From positions 9,005,426-9,069,425 of the forward strand of contig JAJEKV010000036.1 of assembly GCA_021234155.1 (NCBI GenBank): DNA of 64,000 nt, in the 5' to 3' direction. The DNA is from Isoetes taiwanensis (taxonomy: Eukaryota; Streptophyta; Lycopodiopsida; Isoetales; Isoetaceae). Positions 40,301 through 51,159 of the stretch are shown piece by piece (the first letter of the stretch is position 1; every line of letters starts with the position of its first letter). The translations under genes and the position numbers were made by a program. The notes below the pieces were generated by a model. It was not told where the DNA came from, searched no databases, and saw only the letters and a program-made list of their open reading frames with translations.

Positions 40301-42914
40301 TGTGTCCTGGGGTAACTCTGGCCTTCTAGATGCAACTGCACAGTCGAACTGTCGTTCCGTGCCTTCCTTGCATGTCCAGTCGCACGATGACTAGCCTGTT
40401 ACGAGCCATCGCGAAGGGGCAAGTTTGAAAACAGTGCCCAATGAGGGTTTTTTTGTTCTCTCCCTTGGGTTCTCTCTTCAAACCCTCGATAAAACCCTGC
40501 ACGCAAGCATTTGACTACTTCCGAGGCAGGGAAGTCGGCCAAAACTTAAACCCTACAAATTTAATAGGGTTTAAGTGTCAAGGCACCAAATCCGCACCAT
40601 CTCCTAATCCAACCATTCAAATGGTAACTCATATCCCATGAAACGTATCTAAAAAGAAAAAATGGACATCCACTGCACGGATATGCTAACCTCCAAACCT
40701 TCCCCTTTCCAACGTAGGGGCACGACGGGGAAATGGTATGTTCCCACAGTTAAGCCTCTCTAGCGAGCTCGAAATGTAATTTTCACTTCACGCATGAGTC
40801 CAGAGCATCTCTTTTACTTTAAGGACCAATTATTATGACCATCTATAACGAAACTCAACTTTGACTTGAGAAACTATTCGACCTTTCACCCAATGCACTC
40901 CTTGGCTAGCGTGCTAGTCTAGACATAGCATGTATCCGAACATTTGATCAATTGTCTGCCCCTCAAACATGTGTCCTGGGGTAACTCTTACCTTTTGGAT
41001 GCAATTGCATAGTCGAACTGTCGTTCCGTGCCTTCTTTGCATGTCCAGTCGCACGAGTCTAGCCTGTTACGAGTCATCGCGATGGTGCAAGTTCGAAATC
41101 GGTGGCCAATGAGGGTTTTTTTATTTTCTCTCTTGGGCTCTCTCTTAGGACACTCGATAAAACCCTGCATGCAAGCTCTTGACCACTTCCGAGGCAGGGT
41201 AGCCCCAAATTTAGGGACCAATTATTATGAACATCTATAAACAGACTCGGCTTGATATGGGAAACTATTCAACCTTCCACCCAATGCACTCCTTGGCTAG
41301 CGTGCTAGTCTAAACGTAGCATGTATCCGAACATTTGACCATCGCGATGGAGCAAGTTCAAAATCTGTGCCCAATGAGGGTTTTTTTTGTTCTCTCTCTT
41401 GGGCTCTCTCTTCGAACCCTCGATAAAACCCTGCACGCAAGCTCTTGACCACTTCTGAGGCAGGGAAGCCTGCCAAAACCTAAACCCTACAGATCTAATA
41501 GGGTTTAGGTGTTAGAGCACCAAAATTGCACCATCTTCTAATCCCACTGTTTAAATGGTATCTCATATCCCATGAAACGTCTCTAAAAAGAAAAAAAGGA
41601 CATCCACTGCACGGAAACGCTAATCCCCAAATTTCCCCCTTTCCGACGTAGGGGCACGACGGGGAAATGGTGTGTTTAAAATGCAATTTTCACTTCAGGC
41701 ATGAGTCCGGAGCATCCCTTTTACTCTAGGGACCAATTATTATGACCATCTATAACCAAAGTTGGCTTTGAATTGGGAAACTAGTCGACCTTCCATCCAA
41801 TACACTCCTTGGCTAGCGTGCTAGTTTAGACATAGCATGTGTCCGAACATTTGATCAATTGCCTGCCCCACAAACATGTGTCCTGCGGTAACTCTGGCCG
41901 TCTTAATGCAACTGCAGAGTCGAACCGCCGTTTCGTGCCTTCCTTACATGTCCAATCGCACGATGTCGAGCTTGTTATGAGCCATCGCGATGGAGCAATT
42001 TCAAAATCAGTGCCCAATGAGGGTTTTTTTTTGTTCTCTCTCTTGGGCTCTCTCTTTGGACCTTCGATAAAACCTTGCACGCAAGTTCTTGACCACTTCT
42101 GAGGCAGGGAAGCCTGCCAAAACCTAAACCCTACAAATTTAATAAGGTTTAGGTGTCATGGCACCAAATTTTCCCCTTTTCGACGTAGGGGCACGACGAG
42201 GAAATGGTGTGCTTTCACATTAAGCCTCTCTAGCAAGCTCGAAATGCAATTTTCACTTCATGCATGAGTCCAGAACATCCTTTTACTTTAGGGACCGATT
42301 ATTATGACCATCTATAACCAAACTCGGCTTTGAATTGGGAAACTATTCGACCTTCCACCCAATGCACTCATTGGCTAGCGTGCTAGTCTAGACATAGCAT
42401 CCGAACATTTGATCAATTGCCTGCCCCACAAACATGTGTCTTGCGGTAACTCTGGCCGTCTGGATGCAACTATAGAGTCGAAACATCATTCTGTGCCTTC
42501 CTTGCATGTCCAGTCGCACGATGTCGAGTTTATTACAAGCCATCGCGATGGAGCAAGTTCGAAATCGGTGCCCAATGAGGGTTTTTTTTGTTCTCTCTCT
42601 TGGGCCCTCTCTTCGGACCCTCGATAAAACACTGCACGTAAGCACTTGACCACTTCCGAGGCAGGGAAGCCTGCCAAAACCTAAAGCCTAAATCCCTTTT
42701 ACTTTAAGGACTGATTATTATGACCATCTATAACCAAAGTCGGCTTTGAATTGGGAAACTATTCGACCTTCCACCCAATGCACTCCTTGGCTAGCGTGCT
42801 AGTCTAGACATAGCACGTATCCGAAGATTTGATCAAATTGTCTGTGCCTCAAATATATGTCCTAAGGTAACTCTGATCTTCTGGATGCAACTGCACAGTC
42901 GAACTGTCATTTCA
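37308..42914. repeat. Satellite array, ~668-bp unit, about nine copies
   Basis: The anchor CATCGCGATGG (with variants) occurs at 37321, 37991, 38553, 39223, 39739, 40407, 41075, 41340, 41983 and 42541. Full-length spacing is 668-670; shorter units of 516-562, 643 and 265 reflect internal deletions. Shared blocks include GTGCCCAATGAGGG, TTCCGACGTAGGGGCACGAC, GATTATTATGACCATCTAT and CTTGGCTAGCGTGCTAGT. Most units carry CCTAAACCCT...AGGGTTTAGG, an inverted pair of telomere-type motifs (37460-37469 and 37481-37490 in the first). Frames through the array are chance repeats and not genes. The array ends abruptly at the retroelement border at 42915. Confidence 0.95.
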
Positions 42915-42977
42915 TGTGACGTTCCAAGTATTTATACGGTATATGTTATGACACGTCACCAGCACCTAGTAGGCCAG
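42915..42977 (+). repeat. Truncated 5' LTR (first ~62 bp)
   Basis: Starts TGTGACGTTCC and follows the start of LTR C to GTAGGCC, where similarity ends at a deletion joint. Confidence 0.85.
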
Positions 42978-43316
42978 ACGAAGAAGAAGAACAAGAGGGA
43001 GAGCCATACGACTCCATCAAGGGCTTCAAAATCGTTAACATCCTTCGCGACCATGCTTTCGAACATTTACAGCTTACGCTCCATCGCACTTGGAATTATT
43101 GGGACTGCACTAAGCAAGAAACTTTTAATGATGCTAACGATCACCTTTGGCAGATATATTATGCGCTCCGAGATCTCTTTAATCTTCTAATCATCAGCCC
43201 TACTTTGGAATTTCAGTATGTCATAATTCAAGCTTGGGCTAGGTACAAAGTGGTTCGAGCAGTGAGGGAGAGTATTCGATACTCTATTCTATACCCCTTC
43301 ACGCAGCCCTAAGCTA
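42978..43316 (+). CDS. Pre-gag open frame without ATG
   Basis: Open from the LTR deletion joint for about 112 codons to TAA at 43314-43316, with no upstream ATG left. It encodes DEEEEQEGEPYDSIKGFKIV, FEHLQLTLHRTWNYWDC and VVRAVRESIRYSILYPF. No domain was recognised. A 170-bp AT-rich gap ending in TTTTATCCTAG (about 43485) separates it from gag and could be an intron. It is probably the 3' end of an extra ORF that once began nearer the primer site. Its relationship to the frames at 4357 and 50299 is uncertain. Confidence 0.4.
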
Positions 43317-43486
43317 GTTGTTTAAGGTTCCCCTTGTCTAAATGCAACTTTAGTTTTTTTGTATATGCAGCCAAAAGTCTCTTGTAATCATGGTTTTATT
43401 TTTAATAATAAAAGTGTTTTCTTTTGTAACCTTCTTGTCATAACCAATGGAATTAGTATGCTTATCTTGAATTATTTTTATCCTAG

Positions 43487-44310
43487 ACGGTGCACGCCCT
43501 CCCCCTTGGACGACACCCGTGCAACTGGGCCGCCTTACCCCGGAACAAGAGCTCACCATTATGAAGCGTCAGCTTACTGAGCTCCAAGCCTACGTACTGC
43601 AGATAAATCCACCTCAAATGCCATAGGAGTACGGACCAGAGATTCCTGCTCCACAGAACCCGCAGCCGCCACCTGCACCTGCACCTGTGCCCGCCACTGC
43701 AAGTCGATCTAAGAGGACACGCCCTAGTTCTTCTTTGGATGCTGCCTCGGAGTCTTCTGACTCTTCTGATTCCTCTGAGGACGAGGCCGACTATGCCAAA
43801 ACCAACAAAAAGGATTATCAGAAAACAGTGGATTCGGCCATCACTAGCATTTGGAAGAACCGGAAGCTCGCACAATTTTCGGGGAAAACCAGGAATGGTA
43901 TGGATGCAGAATCACGGTTGGACGAAATGCAAGAGTTCGGTAAGTCATACGGAATGACTGATAAGGATACCCGCAAAGTTGCCACCACCAATCTTACAGG
44001 GTCAGCACGAATCTGGTGGAGAGGATATGCCCGCTCTCATGGGCTTACAAGGGGAAGGTGCCGCTATAAAGTTTTTGCTAAAGCCTTCAATTCACATTAT
44101 GTGCCCAAGGCCCATCGTTGCCAACAGATCCAAACCTTCTACCGCCTGGAGCAGAAAAACATGACTGTCCAGTCTTATACAGATGAGTTCATGCGGTTAC
44201 GATTATACGTCCCAGGGATAAATGAGCATAGGGCAGTTGAAGGCTACATAGAGGGCTTATCCCCTACCCTAAGGAAAATGGTTCGAGCTATAGACCCTAA
44301 GACCCTATAG
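43487..44310 (+). pseudogene. gag: Chromovirus gag, N-terminal part
   Basis: One frame from about 43487 to TAG at 44308-44310, interrupted once by TAG at 43624-43626 (a CAG-to-TAG position). It begins with a coiled-coil-like PEQELTIMKRQLTELQAYVL. A Pro-rich and then Ser/Asp/Glu-rich linker (SSDSSEDEADYAKTN) follows, and then the capsid-type domain (SARIWWRGYARSHGLTRGRC, DEFMRLRLYVPGINEHRAVE, GYIEGLSPTLRKMV). The terminal stop comes from a short tandem duplication of GACCCTAAGACC..., after which gag continues in the frame of the next entry. It builds the virus-like particle in which the RNA is copied. Confidence 0.9.
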
Positions 44311-44339
44311 ACCCTAAGACCGTTCGAGGTATGCACTTA

Positions 44340-46186
44340 GCCTAGAAGAAGACACCCCGAAGTACCAGCCGCCACGACCCTCTTCGTTCACTCAGAACAA
44401 GGGGTATACACCTTACAGGGGGCACTCACCTAGTCCAGGGCCTCCCGCCTCTACTGGATATCAGAAGACTGAGAAGAAAGTTTCCTTCACCGTGCCAGAG
44501 AAGTCTACCAACGCTGCGGGGGCTTTCAGAGATATCCTCCAAGCTATCCCTAAGGAGACTCGTGAACAGCTACGTAAGGAGCGGGCTTGCTATCGGTGCT
44601 TTCGCCTGGGGCATCGCATGCAAGAATGCCCCTACATCACACAGACAGTGCAGGCTGCCCTAGCAGATATGGATTGGGAAGACCCGGATAATGTTGCTGA
44701 GGATGACACACCTGACTATATAACAGGTGAGTCTCATATTTATGCCGCCATTGAAACAGGTCAAGCCAACCACCAGCCCTCTGTCATTTCTACGGTTGGT
44801 CAAGTAGATTGTAAGCCCTTTGTCATTCTTATGGATACAGGTAGTACTCATAACTTTGCCTCTCCAAGAATGGCGGAAGCCTTACAGATCACCTCCTTGA
44901 GGTCTAAGCCACGTCCAGTTACGCTGGCAAGTGGGGCCATACGCCACACTCGTGGTCGTCGTATCAATTTGAATATTCAGCTGCCAGGAGCACCTGTTGC
45001 TCTAGGAGCAGAAATAATGGATATTGGCCGCTATGATCTCATTGTGGGAATGGAATTCTTGGCCGCTGCCAAAACCAACATTGATTGTGAGAAACGGGAG
45101 GTCACCTTCAATGTAGCCAATGGAGCCCGAGTCACTATAGTAGGTAAGCTGGCTCATCCTATTATGCAATGTATTTCATTACGCCAGTTGCATAGGGCTC
45201 TCAGGAAATCGCAGATCACAGGCATGATTCGACTTGCTTCAGTGGAAGCTAAGTCCAAACATGATGAGGTCCTTGATGCCTTGCCTCCAGCAATCGTCGT
45301 GGTTCTTCAGGAATACCATGATCTTTTTCCCGATGAAATCCATCGGCTACCACCTTTCAGAGGGTTGGAATATGAAATTACCTTAGAACCAGGCACCAAG
45401 CCTACCAGTAAGGCCCCATATCGGATGAGTATTCCCGAATTGACCGAGCTTAAGAAGCAGTTGCAGGAACTCCTCAAATTAGGCTTCATTAGGCCTAGTG
45501 TTTCACCTTTTGGAGCCCCGATACTCTTTGTTAAGAAAAAGGATGGCACCCTAAGAATGTGCATCGATTACCGCCAGCTAAATAAGCATACTATTAAGAA
45601 TCGGTATGCCTTACCGCGGGCAGATGATATTATGGATCAATTGCAAGGGGCTAAGTGTTTTACGAAGATTGATCTTCGATCAGGATATCACCAGATAAGG
45701 GTTAAGGAGGAGAACATCCATAAGTCCGCTTGCAGGACCCGTTATGGGCATTACGAGTTCACAGTGATGCCATTTGGCCTGACCAATGCTCCGTCCACTT
45801 TCATGAGACTCATGAATGATGTCTTCCACGAGTATCTTGACGATTTTGTCATTATATTCTTTGATGACATCCTCATATATAGTAAAACCTTAGAGGATAA
45901 TGAACGGCATCTTTGGTTGGCATTACAGAAATTGAGGCGCCACCAATTATATGCCAAGTTTTCTAAGTGCCGCTTTGTCACCACCAAGGTTGATTACCTG
46001 GGACATATTGTGTCCGCAGAGGGAATAGCTACCGACCCGACAAAAATTGAAGCAGTCAAGGAATGGCCAATTCCAACCAATGTGTCTGAGGTTCGCAGCT
46101 TTTTGGGCTTGGCGGGTTATTACCGTAAATTTGTCAAAGGACTTTGCCAAGCTCGCTGCACCTTTAACCGACCTGACCAAGCATGA
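44340..46186 (+). CDS. pol: Chromovirus zinc knuckle, protease and reverse transcriptase
   Basis: A long open frame. It has a CX2CX4HX4C knuckle [14 protein letters not shown] (44589-44630), a protease with [17 protein letters not shown] (about 44823-44873) and [15 protein letters not shown], and then reverse transcriptase. In the latter, [55 protein letters not shown] and the palm motif FFDDILIYS (about 45860-45886) are all present; FFDD stands in place of the usual YVDD. The frame breaks near 46145, where one missing or extra base sends it to a stop at 46186. RNase H continues in another frame. The polymerase copies the element RNA into DNA in the particle. Confidence 0.9.
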
Positions 46187-46720
46187 TAAGGTTATGGAAT
46201 GGATGGCACATTGGAAAGACAAGGTACAGACCGGATTTCAAGCATTAAAGGATGCTTTGACAACAGCTCCTGTTCTTACAATGCCAGATCCTCAAAAGGA
46301 TAAGTGGGTTGCCACATATGCCAGTAAAATCACTACCGGCGGAGTCTTAATGCAAGAAGGACGGGTTATCGCTTACGATTCCTGAAAGATGAATGACGCT
46401 GAGCAGCGATACCCCACGCATGACCAAGAGTTGCTTGCCGTTGTGCGTGCTTTGCGCATTTGAACACATTACTTACTCAGAAGGCGATTCCAGTTAGATA
46501 CTGATCATCAAAGCCTCCAATACATCTTACGCAACCCCATCTCAATTTGAGACAAAGACGGTGGATGGAATGGAATATGATTTTGAGGTCATTTATAAAC
46601 CCGGCAAGCATAATATTGTTGCCGACGCCCTTCCTAGACATCCATTCGTCACTCGGACGCATTGTAATGCTATCTCCACACTCTCCAGTGAGTTCGGAAA
46701 ATAGATCCAGCAGGCCCTTC
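46140..46720 (+). pseudogene. Chromovirus RNase H, broken
   Basis: Continues after the reverse-transcriptase frameshift: WVATYASKITTGGVLMQEGR (the first catalytic Asp of TDAS appears as Tyr), then a TGA at about 46383 and KMNDAEQRYPTHDQELLAVV with its Glu. A second TGA at about 46461 and a frame change near 46540 follow. The last catalytic Asp lies in LDTDHQSLQY. Further on, DFEVIYKPGKHNIVADALPR marks the domain end. The domain would degrade the RNA strand of the hybrid; the Tyr change makes it inactive. Confidence 0.85.
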
Positions 46721-47440
46721 CCATAGATCCGGAACTCCGAGAGATATGGCAAAGTGTATCTAGGGAAGCCAGAACAGATAAGGAGAGAGAGACTTTCCGC
46801 AATTATAAGAAGGAAGCTGAACTCCTTTATTATAAGGACAAGTTATGTGTTCCCGAGACGTCTGGAGTTCGAAAGCTCATTCTCCATGATACACATAACA
46901 GTCCGATAGCAGGCCATGCGGGATTTATGAAGACATATTTCAAAATCCGCTCTAGCTATTTCTGGCCAGGAATGAAGAAACACATTGCCAGGTACATTAA
47001 GCAATGCCAGACCTGTCCACAAACAAAGGCAGAGCAGTTGCGCATTCCAGGGGAATTGCAACCCCTCGATGTCCCCAATGCAAAATGGGAAGTTATTACC
47101 ATAGATTTCATCGTGGGGCTTCCGTGCACATTAAGAGGATTTGATGCCTTAATGGTGGTGGTCGACAAACTTTCGAAGATGGCACATTTCCTGGCCATGT
47201 CAGACCACAGACACTGCATTGGATACTGCCTTGCTCTTTACGAGGGAGATCTTTCGTCTACATGGGATGCCCCGTACCATTATATCAGATCGGGATCCTA
47301 AGTTTGTTAGTGCATTTTGGAAGGATTTCTTCAGCACTATTCAAACTAAGCTTGCCATAAGCACAGCTTATCAAGTGGAAACACTTACCCACAGAAGACG
47401 CAACATGGGTTCTTAAAGCAGATTTGGGTAAGACTTACCC
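46720..47440 (+). pseudogene. Chromovirus integrase fused by deletion to chromodomain end
   Basis: The zinc domain keeps the H-H-C-C pattern (LILHDTHNSPIAGHAGFMKT, CQTCPQTKAEQ). The core keeps the first Asp (VITIDFIVGLP) and, after a frameshift near 47225, the second Asp (IISDRDPKFVSAFWKDFFS). At about 47380 the sequence jumps from STAYQVETLT directly to PTEDATWVLKADLGKTYPDF, which is the end of a chromodomain. The catalytic Glu, the C-terminal integrase domain and most of the chromodomain are therefore deleted. The remnant matches the fuller minus-strand copy at 7621-9445. Confidence 0.88.
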
Positions 47441-48028
47441 AGACTTTATGAAGAAATGCCAGGGCCGAACCATTCAAGATGCAATCATCTCCAACCCGGA
47501 TGGTAAGCATAGAGTTCTTTAGTGCGACAGGGGTCATATGAGTGACATCCACCAGGGATCATTCTAGGGGTTGGGTTAGATGCATCTTAGATGGGGAATT
47601 GGGCATATAGGCATTCATCATAGCACGCATTCACTATTATGGGAATATTGCCACTCCTTACGCCGGGACGACATGCAAGCCTTAGGCATGATAGGGCCTT
47701 TGCATTCATGTTTTTATTTCTTAAGGAGTGGTCCCTTCAATCACACTACTTAACTTATCTCTTAAATACTAATGTATTCGCTTCTGCAGGCCAGTAGAAT
47801 ACTGCTAAGCTGCAGAAGAATCGAGGCCTCGCTTCGGAGGCCAACTTGTGTTTTTGAGATAAAATTGTGTTTGACATGTACTTTGAATGTAATTTCCTAC
47901 TGTTTTGTTGAAAGCGGGACTTCTTGTCCTGCTACCTCCATATATAACCCTTTGATGTTTTCAATAAATCAACGTTATCTTCACCATAGTTACTCTCCAC
48001 TAACTCTAATGCTGAGGACATCATTAAT
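47441..48028. other. 3' non-coding region of the chromovirus
   Basis: Lies between the chromodomain end and the polypurine tract. No ORF was recognised. Confidence 0.5.
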
Positions 48029-48043
48029 CCAAGGGGGGGAGAA
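48029..48043 (+). promoter_or_regulatory. Polypurine tract
   Basis: CAAGGGGGGGAGAA immediately precedes the LTR start TGTGACGTTCC, as expected for the plus-strand primer. Confidence 0.85.
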
Positions 48044-49584
48044 TGTGACGTTCCAGGTATCTATACGATATACGTATGCATACCATGACACATCACCAGC
48101 ACGTAGTAGGCCTAAGGGCCCAAGTGAGGGGTTCGCCTATAATGGATTTTATTAGCTATGCTAATAAAACCAAAGGATAATTATGGATTATAATGGCATA
48201 ATTAACCTAATTAAGCCATTAACTAATTGTGACCAATGAGGGGGTGCCACCTGGTCCAAATCGATTGGCCAGGAGGGACTTAGCATTTTGGGGCAAGGAA
48301 TAGGGGTCCTACCGTCCAGTTCACCCCAAATTCGAATTTGGAGTGAAGGGGAGCAGCAGCCAGCAGCTTACACTTGTTTTTGCCAACACTTGACTACCAG
48401 CCTCGAACTATGGATGCCTACCGTAACCATGGCTCTAGTCAAGACACTGGTTAGTCAATAGATAACTTCTTTCTTGCTGACACTTCTTTGAGTAGATGGA
48501 ATGATTAAATTCTCTTTTGTAAGTTGTTCTGAACACTTGAATGGTATTTACATTAGTTCTTTCTGCTTTTTCCGTGTATTGGGAATTAAGGGAAGGGTAG
48601 AGACCTAAAAGCCTCTTAGTATTAGAGATGTCTCTAGCTAGATCCCATAATACCCAATAAATGCGACATGTGCACAAGAGCCTACCTGGCTGTGGATGCT
48701 ATGATGTGGTTCAGCACCAGATAATGAGTATGAGGGTGAATCGGGGGTGGGGTCTTGCCTAGTGCGGCTACAGGACTCCTATAGTGTGCTAGGCTTATAG
48801 CCGGTCACTGTGTGTGGGCCAGGTATGGGTCTGACACTCTATGGGCCGGAGGGCGTGAGTCATAGATGGTCATCCTGGGCTCGAACGGGTTGGTGAGCTG
48901 ACCTTTAGATTTAGGGAGGAAGTCGGGTACGGATGCAGGGGTCCCTGATGCGGCACGTGTTCTCTAGCACACCCAGGGATCCGTCATACTCGGGGAGGAG
49001 ACGCCTCTCTGACCTGCCTCATCGGACCGGGGAGATGTAATCCGGATTAGTCCCGAAGGGTGATTCCTTGGGATTACGTCTCCGAAGGGCTACAAGCACG
49101 TCATAGCATGATTCAGCCTATCTGCAAAGTGTGCACAGGAGCGGCGGATGGAGTGGACAACCCTAGCCATTGTCTTATGCCAGCCAACGCCATGTTATAC
49201 TTCCGTCTGTTGATATCTTGAGACCCTAGCCGTCAGTTGATCCCTTGGAGTCTGAGCCCGGGGTAGTGCTTTGTCATGGTGTTATTTCGTGTTATTATGG
49301 ATGTATTATCTTTTCCGTGATGATGATGGATGGGTCACTCTTTGTGGTGGTATATTATTTTGCATGATGATTGTATGCTAATGTATATGTATGCTTCCGC
49401 TGTATAGGATTTCCCATAGAGGACGTGGGACGAATGACACCTTTGTGTTCCTCGCACGGACACTTGGCCATCCCAAGTGGTTCGAGTAAGACGGAGGGTC
49501 TTGCCATGGGGATGTAGTCGCCATGGGAGGGGAATTCCCGTATTTATACGATGGAAGCATCGTATAGATTCTGGGAGCGTCACA
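48044..49584 (+). repeat. Chromovirus LTR copy C, complete
   Basis: Starts TGTGACGTTCC and ends GGGAGCGTCACA, 1541 bp. It shares blocks with LTRs A and B in reverse orientation (GTGGACAACCCTAGCCATTGTC, and TTGAGACCCTAG). It serves as 3' LTR of the element at 42915 and also precedes a primer site and internal region at 49586. The final ~46 bases, including the primer site, are duplicated at 49585-49630. Confidence 0.9.
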
Positions 49585-49585
49585 G

Positions 49586-49643
49586 TGGTATCAGAGCATG
49601 AAGCATCGTATAGATTCTGGGAGCGTCACAGTGGTATCAGAGC
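49586..49643 (+). promoter_or_regulatory. Duplicated primer binding site
   Basis: TGGTATCAGAGC occurs at 49586-49597 and again at 49632-49643. Each follows GAGCGTCACAG. The 46-bp repeat begins GAAGCATCGTATAGATTC. Confidence 0.9.
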
Positions 49644-50298
49644 ATGGTTTTGGTGGACCAAAATTGTTGCACTGGCCATAGCCTAACTCGTTAGTTGACG
49701 GTACTTTCTCCTAGGTTAGGGCATCCCAACTCTGTAATTAGTGTCTTAGTTGGCCTAGTTATGGGAGAAATGACCTAGTTGTGGAGGGAAGTGTTTTCTA
49801 GTGGAGTGGCTAAGGTCAGAAAGTGGAGCCAGAGGTTCGAGTTTTGTAATTGCCACAACTTTCTCCACGTAGCTCGGATCGACGAGAGTTTTGTTCCAAC
49901 GTGTCGGGTTGGTCCAAATACCCTAGGGGGGTCGTCACCCGACAGCAAAAGGTCGAGCAAGGGGCCCAAACCCAACTCGGGCGCCGCTCGGGTTTGGGCC
50001 CTCCAGAATCTCAAAAGAAACGTGTATAACCTGACCTGCGCCCGACCATATGTGGCGCGTATTTTTGCCGTATAATTTTATTTTAAAAAAAAAAAAGGGT
50101 TTTCAAAAAAATTTTAAATTAAAAGGGAAAAAAGTAAAGAGCCATTTTTTTTTTCTTGTTTCGCTTGTGCCTCCTCCCGCCTACCCTAGCCGTCCGCCAT
50201 AGCCACCGGAGCCCGAGCTTGCAACCTCGCCTCCGCTTGCGCCTCGCCATCTCCAACCCTTAGCACCCCACTTCTCGCCTCCATTCCAGTCAGCGCCT
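49644..50298. other. Leader of second chromovirus internal region
   Basis: Non-coding after the primer site. Contains an A-run (50080-50095) and a pyrimidine-rich, GC-rich stretch from 50160 before the next ORF. Confidence 0.45.
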
Positions 50299-51148
50299 TT
50301 GTCCATAGCCAATACCAAAAGTACTTTGAGCCCCACCAGCCTCACAATACCTCAGATTTATGCCATGCTTGGGGAGCACCTGGCTACTAACCCCGACATG
50401 GTTGAACTCCTTCTGAACGAGTTGGTGCAGCGCTTCAGTGATGGCATCAGGATACCCTACCCTATCTTCCATCTTTCAGAACATTTCTTGATCAAGCTCA
50501 ATCTCCAATGACAGGCGTATACCATGGTCGACCAACCCGACCAGATTATGGTACTGGTTAAGTTCTACCTGCCTGAGTGCGAGGAATATTCAAAAGAGGA
50601 GGGCATTCAGAGAGAGGTGGCCCGCATCAGGACACTGGCCCGCAAGGATGATATCAGGGAGATAGAGAGGTGAGACACCGCGGCTAGAGGCCGTGAGTAC
50701 GTCTACCTGGGTGATGGGAGAGCCGTAATAAATTGTGAGCCCGTCGAACTTCCCCCATACGAGTGGAATGAGGCTACCCAGTGCTTCGCGTGGGGTGAGA
50801 TTCCAGGACATATTAGCCTGGATTACCTGATAATGGTCCAGCTGAATATGTGCCTCCGGCCAGACGGCTACCATCAAGAGCTACTCAGGCGATCGCGCCC
50901 GACGGTTTGCTTTCGTAGAAGCCGATGGCATGGCAAAGCTGTGAGGCTCGAGAATAACAGAGAGGGGCCCAAAGAAGAGCAACAAGAGAAGGAGCAACAG
51001 AGCAAAGAACAACAAAGATAGCAGAAGCCAACACAGAAAGCAGAAACCCCCGCGGAGCTCGACCGGTCCGGACAAGCCACCGCAAGAGATCGGAGGAAAT
51101 TCACAGCTCATAAGTCCGGCAACCAATATAAAGAAAAGCTAAAGGTTG
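50299..51148 (+). pseudogene. Pre-gag extra ORF with three nonsense codons
   Basis: One frame stays open from ATG at 50299 to the CACTA insertion at 51149, apart from TGA at 50509-50511, TGA near 50671-50673 and TAG near 51019-51021. Each stop is explained by a C-to-T change in CGA or CAG. About 283 codons remain; the end is cut off by the CACTA element. The protein has LTIPQIYAMLGEHLATNPDM, PYPIFHLSEHFLIKLNLQ, a charged segment EEGIQREVARIRTLARKDDI and a Gln/Glu/Lys-rich tail (EEQQEKEQQSKEQQR). I recognise no family. It occupies the slot between primer site and gag, where the sister LTR at 23.3 kb has the H3-like ORF, but the two proteins are not similar. Confidence 0.6.
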
Positions 51149-51159
51149 CACTACAAGGG

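Larger units (their letters stand above)
42915..49584 (+). mobile_element. Chromovirus (Ty3/gypsy) with truncated 5' LTR
   Basis: Order on plus: 5' LTR remnant (42915-42977), pre-gag open frame, gag, protease, reverse transcriptase, RNase H, integrase, chromodomain tail, polypurine tract (CAAGGGGGGGAGAA, about 48029-48043) and a complete 3' LTR (48044-49584). The first ~62 bases match the 3' LTR start (TGTGACGTTCCA..TAT..ATACG.TATA, CACCAGCACCTAGTAGGCC). Internal sequence follows abruptly, so most of the 5' LTR and the primer site are deleted. The coding region has only a few lesions. It interrupts or borders the 668-bp satellite. Confidence 0.9.

Noticed and set aside
37834-42677. Repeated small ORFs (HVQSHDVELVTSHRDGASSK-type) in the satellite
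   Set aside because: The same peptide appears because the DNA unit repeats; frames are broken in other units and there is no start context or domain.
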